Source: JAYOFM01 sp038117225
GTDB lineage: Bacteria; Pseudomonadota; Alphaproteobacteria; Rhodospirillales; Casp-alpha2
Assembly: GCA_038117225.1 (NCBI GenBank)
Contig: JAYOFM010000006.1
Location: 1-55,631 of the forward strand
Reading direction: 5' to 3'
DNA: 55,631 nt
The stretch's first letter is position 1, and every line of letters begins with the position of its first letter. This document shows, piece after piece, positions 52,380 through 55,631 of this stretch. Below the pieces are notes generated by a model. That model made no database searches. It saw only the letters and a list, made by a program, of their open reading frames with translations, and was not told where the DNA came from. The position numbers and the translations under genes were made by a program.

Positions 52380-52382
52380 CGG

Positions 52383-54299
52383 ATGAACCGGGACGGTGAT
52401 CGGCAAAAGCAGTTCGGGCGCCGCGCCGCCGTGTTGGCGGGCGGCAAGTTCGTGTTGTTGTCGGCGCTGGTCGGTCGCATGTATTACCTGCAAATCGTTG
52501 AATCGGATCGGTACGCCACTCTGGCGGATGAGAACCGCATCAATATGCGGCTCCTGGCGCCGCCGCGCGGTCGCATCGTCGACCGCTTCGGCGTCGCGCT
52601 CGCCGATAACCAGCAAAATTACCGCGTCCAGATGCTGCCCGAGGACCTTCAGAAGGCGGACATCGACGAGGTCATGGATATGCTCGGCCGCATTCTGCCG
52701 CTCGACGCCGCCACGCGGCGACGTATTCAGCGGGAAATTCAGCGCAGCCGCGGTTTCGTGCCGGTTACCGTGCGCGAGAATCTGAGCTGGTCGGAAGTCA
52801 CCCGCATCGAGGTCAACGCGCCGGACCTGCCCGGCGTCGTCATCGATGTCGGTCGTAGCCGGCGGTATCCGCTTGGCGCGGATGCGGCGCATATATTGGG
52901 TTACGTCGCGGCCGTCTCGGAAAAGGAAATGGATGGCGATCCGTTGTTGCGGTTGCCCGGGTTCCGGGTCGGCAAGGCGGGTGTCGAGCGGGCTCACGAT
53001 GCCGCGTTGCGTGGAACCGGTGGGTCCTCGCAGGTCGAGGTCAATGCCTATGGCCGCATGATCCGCGAATTGTCCCGCCAGAAAGGCCAACCGGGCGCCG
53101 AAATTGCGCTTACCATTGATGCCGGACTGCAGCGCGAGACGAGTCGTCAGCTCGCGCAGCATAGCGCCGCGGCAATTGTAATGGATGTGCGAAATGGTGA
53201 TATCCTCGCCATGGTGTCGACTCCCAGTTTTGATCCGGATGCCTTCAACCGCGGTCTGACGGGCGCCGAATGGCGTAGCCTGATCAGCAGCGAACGGGCC
53301 CCGCTGACCAATAAGGCGATCGCCGGCCAATACGCGCCCGGCTCGACCTTCAAGATGATGGTGCTGCTGGCGGCGTTGGAAAAGGGCGTCATTACGGCGG
53401 AATCGAACTTCTTCTGCTCTGGTTTCGTGGAACTGGGCGACGCCCGGTTCCACTGCTGGCGTCGGCATGGCCACGGTTTGGTCAATGCGGAGAGCGCGAT
53501 CGAACAAAGCTGCGATGTCTATTTTTACGAGATCGCCAAGCGGACGGGCATCGATCGAATCGCCGCCATGGCACGGAAATTCGGCTTCGGCGACGCGGTC
53601 GGGTTGGAATTGGCCGGCGAAAAGAAAGGTATGATGCCGGACCGTAAGTGGAAGCGACGAACGTTTGATGAGCCCTGGCACCAGGGTGAGACCCTGATCG
53701 CCGGCATTGGTCAAGGCTACGTGTTGGCGACGCCGCTGCAATTGGCGGTCATGACAGCCCGCATCGCCAACGGTGGCAAACTGGTGTCCCCGCGCCTGAC
53801 CCATGCCGCCGGGGACGCCGATATCACGGACGCCGCGAAACCAATGAAAGATTTGGGTATCAATGGGGTTCATATGGCATTGGTGCGCGATGCCATGTCG
53901 CGGGTGGTCAATCAGCCGACGGGTACGGCATACCGGTCACGCATCGATGAAACTGGTTGGGAGATGGCCGGAAAGACCGGCACCGCGCAGGTGCGCCGAA
54001 TTTCCAAGATGGAACGCGAACAGGGCGTGCGCAAGAACCGGGAACTGGAGTGGAAGGAACGGGATCACGCATTGTTCGTTGGTTTCGCGCCGCTCGATAA
54101 GCCGCGTTACGCGGTCGCGGTCATCGCCGAACATGGCGGTGGCGGCTCGAAGGTGGCGGCCCCGATCGCTCGCGATATTCTGTTGATGGCGCAACGCCGA
54201 CAGTCGGCGCGTCCCGGCATTCCCGCGGGCGGCATCGCGCGTGCGGGCCGGGGGGCGGCGGATCAAGCGCCGGCGCCTCGCCGACGGGACGAGGGTTGA
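52383..54299 (+). CDS. mrdA: Penicillin-binding protein 2 (elongasome transpeptidase)
   Basis: The 638-residue class B PBP has a short cytoplasmic tail, a membrane helix (about 17-35), a pedestal domain with LAPPRGRIVDRFGVALADN near 58 and a transpeptidase domain with active-site S321/K324 (APGSTFKMM), SCD near 373 (EQSCDVYFYEI) and KTG (MAGKTGTAQV) near 528. It cross-links lateral-wall peptidoglycan with RodA as the partner polymerase. The C-terminal tail beyond about 600 is Ala/Arg-rich and probably disordered. Confidence 0.97.
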   Translation: MNRDGDRQKQFGRRAAVLAGGKFVLLSALVGRMYYLQIVESDRYATLADENRINMRLLAPPRGRIVDRFGVALADNQQNYRVQMLPEDLQKADIDEVMDMLGRILPLDAATRRRIQREIQRSRGFVPVTVRENLSWSEVTRIEVNAPDLPGVVIDVGRSRRYPLGADAAHILGYVAAVSEKEMDGDPLLRLPGFRVGKAGVERAHDAALRGTGGSSQVEVNAYGRMIRELSRQKGQPGAEIALTIDAGLQRETSRQLAQHSAAAIVMDVRNGDILAMVSTPSFDPDAFNRGLTGAEWRSLISSERAPLTNKAIAGQYAPGSTFKMMVLLAALEKGVITAESNFFCSGFVELGDARFHCWRRHGHGLVNAESAIEQSCDVYFYEIAKRTGIDRIAAMARKFGFGDAVGLELAGEKKGMMPDRKWKRRTFDEPWHQGETLIAGIGQGYVLATPLQLAVMTARIANGGKLVSPRLTHAAGDADITDAAKPMKDLGINGVHMALVRDAMSRVVNQPTGTAYRSRIDETGWEMAGKTGTAQVRRISKMEREQGVRKNRELEWKERDHALFVGFAPLDKPRYAVAVIAEHGGGGSKVAAPIARDILLMAQRRQSARPGIPAGGIARAGRGAADQAPAPRRRDEG

Positions 54300-54304
54300 G
54301 GGCA

Positions 54305-55453
54305 ATGGCCGAAGGATTGCTCAGCCGGCCTGATCTGACGCTGCGCCAGAAGTTCTGGCATATCCACTGGTTGTTCGTGTTTCTGACCTGCCTGACGGCC
54401 TGTATCGGCTTTGCCATGCTTTATTCCGCCGCCAACGGCAATATCGATCCCTGGGCGTCGCGGCAGATGGCGCGTTTCGCGCTCGGTCTTACGGTGATGT
54501 TCGTGGTCGCCTTCGTCGATATCCGACTGTGGCTGCGCTACGCCTATGCCTTCTATGCGGTCAGCCTGATGTTATTGATCGCCGTCGAGGTCGCCGGGTT
54601 CGTCGGCATGGGCGCGCAACGCTGGATCAGCCTCGGTTATTTCAGCCTGCAGCCGTCGGAGTTGATGAAAATCGCCTTGGTGCTGGCGCTCGCCCGCTAC
54701 TTTCACGGCGTCAGCATTGAAGACGTGGGCCGGCCGGCCCATGTGGTGGTGCCGATCATTCTGATCGCCCTGCCGGCGGCATTGGTGCTGCGCCAGCCGG
54801 ACCTGGGCACGGCCCTGTTGATGGTCGCCGCCAGCGCCGCCATATTCTTCACCGCCGGCGTGCGCGTCTGGAAGTTCGTGCTGGTCGGCATCCTGGGATT
54901 GGGCGCGGCCCCCGTGGCGTGGCAGTTTTTGCATGATTACCAGCGTCAACGGGTCATCACCTTCCTCAATCCGGAAAGCGATCCGCTCGGTGCCGGCTAC
55001 CACATCATCCAGTCGAAGATCGCGCTCGGTTCCGGCGGTTTGTTCGGCAAGGGATTCCGCCAGGGCACGCAGGGCCACCTGAATTTCCTGCCCGAAATGC
55101 AGACCGATTTCGTGTTCACCATGCTGGCCGAGGAGTTTGGCCTCGTCGGCGGCCTTTGCCTGCTGACGCTCTACGTGATCATGCTGGTCTACGGCTATAT
55201 CATCGCCCTGCGCGCGCGCAGCCAGTTCGGGCGTCTGGTGGCGATCGGCGTGACGACGACGTTTTTCCTCTATGTCTTCATTAACATCGCCATGGTGATG
55301 GGCCTGATCCCGGTTGTCGGCGTGCCGCTGCCGCTGATTTCCTACGGCGGCACCGCGATGCTGACGCTGATGTTCGCCTTCGGATTGCTGCTCGGCGTCT
55401 ATGTGCATCGCGACATCGGCATCGGCCGTCGCGGCGTCGACGTGGACACCTGA
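54305..55453 (+). CDS. rodA: Rod shape-determining peptidoglycan glycosyltransferase RodA
   Basis: The 382-residue SEDS protein has about ten membrane helices and the family motifs GMGAQRWISLGYFSLQPSEL near 98-117, RQPDLGTALLM near 160, GKGFRQGTQGHLNFLPEMQT near 240-259 and PVVGVPLPLISYGGTAM near 337. It polymerises lipid II and works with PBP2 encoded just upstream. The ATG at 54305 is chosen because GAGGG lies 9 bases upstream; a TTG at 54296 overlapping the mrdA stop is an alternative. Confidence 0.96.
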   Translation: MAEGLLSRPDLTLRQKFWHIHWLFVFLTCLTACIGFAMLYSAANGNIDPWASRQMARFALGLTVMFVVAFVDIRLWLRYAYAFYAVSLMLLIAVEVAGFVGMGAQRWISLGYFSLQPSELMKIALVLALARYFHGVSIEDVGRPAHVVVPIILIALPAALVLRQPDLGTALLMVAASAAIFFTAGVRVWKFVLVGILGLGAAPVAWQFLHDYQRQRVITFLNPESDPLGAGYHIIQSKIALGSGGLFGKGFRQGTQGHLNFLPEMQTDFVFTMLAEEFGLVGGLCLLTLYVIMLVYGYIIALRARSQFGRLVAIGVTTTFFLYVFINIAMVMGLIPVVGVPLPLISYGGTAMLTLMFAFGLLLGVYVHRDIGIGRRGVDVDT

Positions 55454-55494
55454 CGCCGGGTCGACCGCAGGGCCGGCGACGCGAAAACGTCGTA

Positions 55495-55523
55495 TCGACA
55501 AAGCCTTGGCCCTTTGCTATATC
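55495..55523 (+). promoter_or_regulatory. Promoter of tRNA-Lys
   Basis: TCGACA (55495-55500), 17 bp, TATATC (55518-55523); the predicted start is about 55530, 22 bases before the mature tRNA. Confidence 0.5.
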
Positions 55524-55551
55524 CGACCGCCCGCACACCGGGCGACCTCAC

Positions 55552-55627
<76 letters not shown>

Positions 55628-55631
55628 ATAA

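Noticed and set aside
52245..53873. 542-codon open frame on the minus strand opposite mrdA
   Set aside because: It is antisense to a full-length PBP2 with intact motifs; its translation is rich in Arg/His/Gln, as shadow frames are in GC-rich DNA, and matches no family I know.

Overview
The window is GC-rich chromosomal DNA from an alphaproteobacterium, most likely a free-living relative of the Rhodospirillales; the order is an inference. The best lineage marker is an ssrA (tmRNA) gene at about 32705-33019 on the minus strand. It is circularly permuted and two-piece: the CCA-bearing acceptor segment lies upstream of the coding segment, which encodes the tag ANDNEAFAVAA. An alpha-type SspB adaptor gene follows directly. 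A small ribbon-helix-helix protein and the mreBCD-mrdA-rodA and hflKC-degP-serB-miaA-ilvBHC blocks agree with this placement. No insertion sequence, prophage, CRISPR array or other clear mobile DNA was seen; almost everything reads as core or metabolic genome.

Layout. 1-6274: a partial PEP mutase/isocitrate lyase-family gene and a quinone oxidoreductase-like gene, a TPR/glycosyltransferase-like protein, an unrecognised membrane-anchored protein behind a CRP/FNR-type site, and an EamA transporter/class V aminotransferase pair. 6367-16463: rpmJ, then a C2/C3 hydroxy-acid block with an MFS carrier, glycolate oxidase glcDEF, a stand-alone FAD D-lactate/glycolate dehydrogenase paralogue and glycerate 2-kinase, interleaved with a secreted TPR protein, a YkgJ-type cysteine-cluster protein and a small membrane protein. 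16556-22721: a very large AsmA-like protein, then on the minus strand a PhyH-type dioxygenase, a divergent serine hydroxymethyltransferase, TfoX-N and RHH genes. 22831-25055: a GcvA-like LysR regulator and an ArsR-SRPBCC-VOC cassette. 25062-29272: a tightly overlapping minus-strand operon (dcyD-like, fumC, SDR, alpha/beta hydrolase, VOC). 29382-32637: a MetE C-terminal homologue, class I fumarase and sspB. 33111-37120: an Abhydrolase_10-type protein, thyA-folA and a secreted unknown. 37171-44293: mrp, hflK-hflC-DUF2065-degP, serB and miaA. 44487-49669: ilvB-ilvH-ilvC-leuA for branched-chain amino acids. 49759-55453: mreB-mreC-mreD-mrdA-rodA, the elongasome for lateral wall synthesis. 55552-55627: tRNA-Lys(CTT).

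How the genes fit together. GlcDEF oxidises glycolate to glyoxylate and glycerate 2-kinase returns glycerate to glycolysis, which suggests use of glycolate or related hydroxy acids; the carboligase and reductase that would link them are not in this window. tmRNA and SspB form a tagging and delivery pair for ClpXP, and HflKC with the Do protease form an envelope proteostasis block. Genes are packed tightly: many same-strand neighbours overlap as ATGA or TTGA, and seven convergent pairs overlap or abut within 9 bp.

I found no clearly new multi-gene system. The most promising leads are the divergent SHMT/PhyH/LysR cluster, the tmRNA with an unusual T-loop beside sspB, and a CRP/FNR half-site pair placed at -41.5 in front of an unknown membrane protein.
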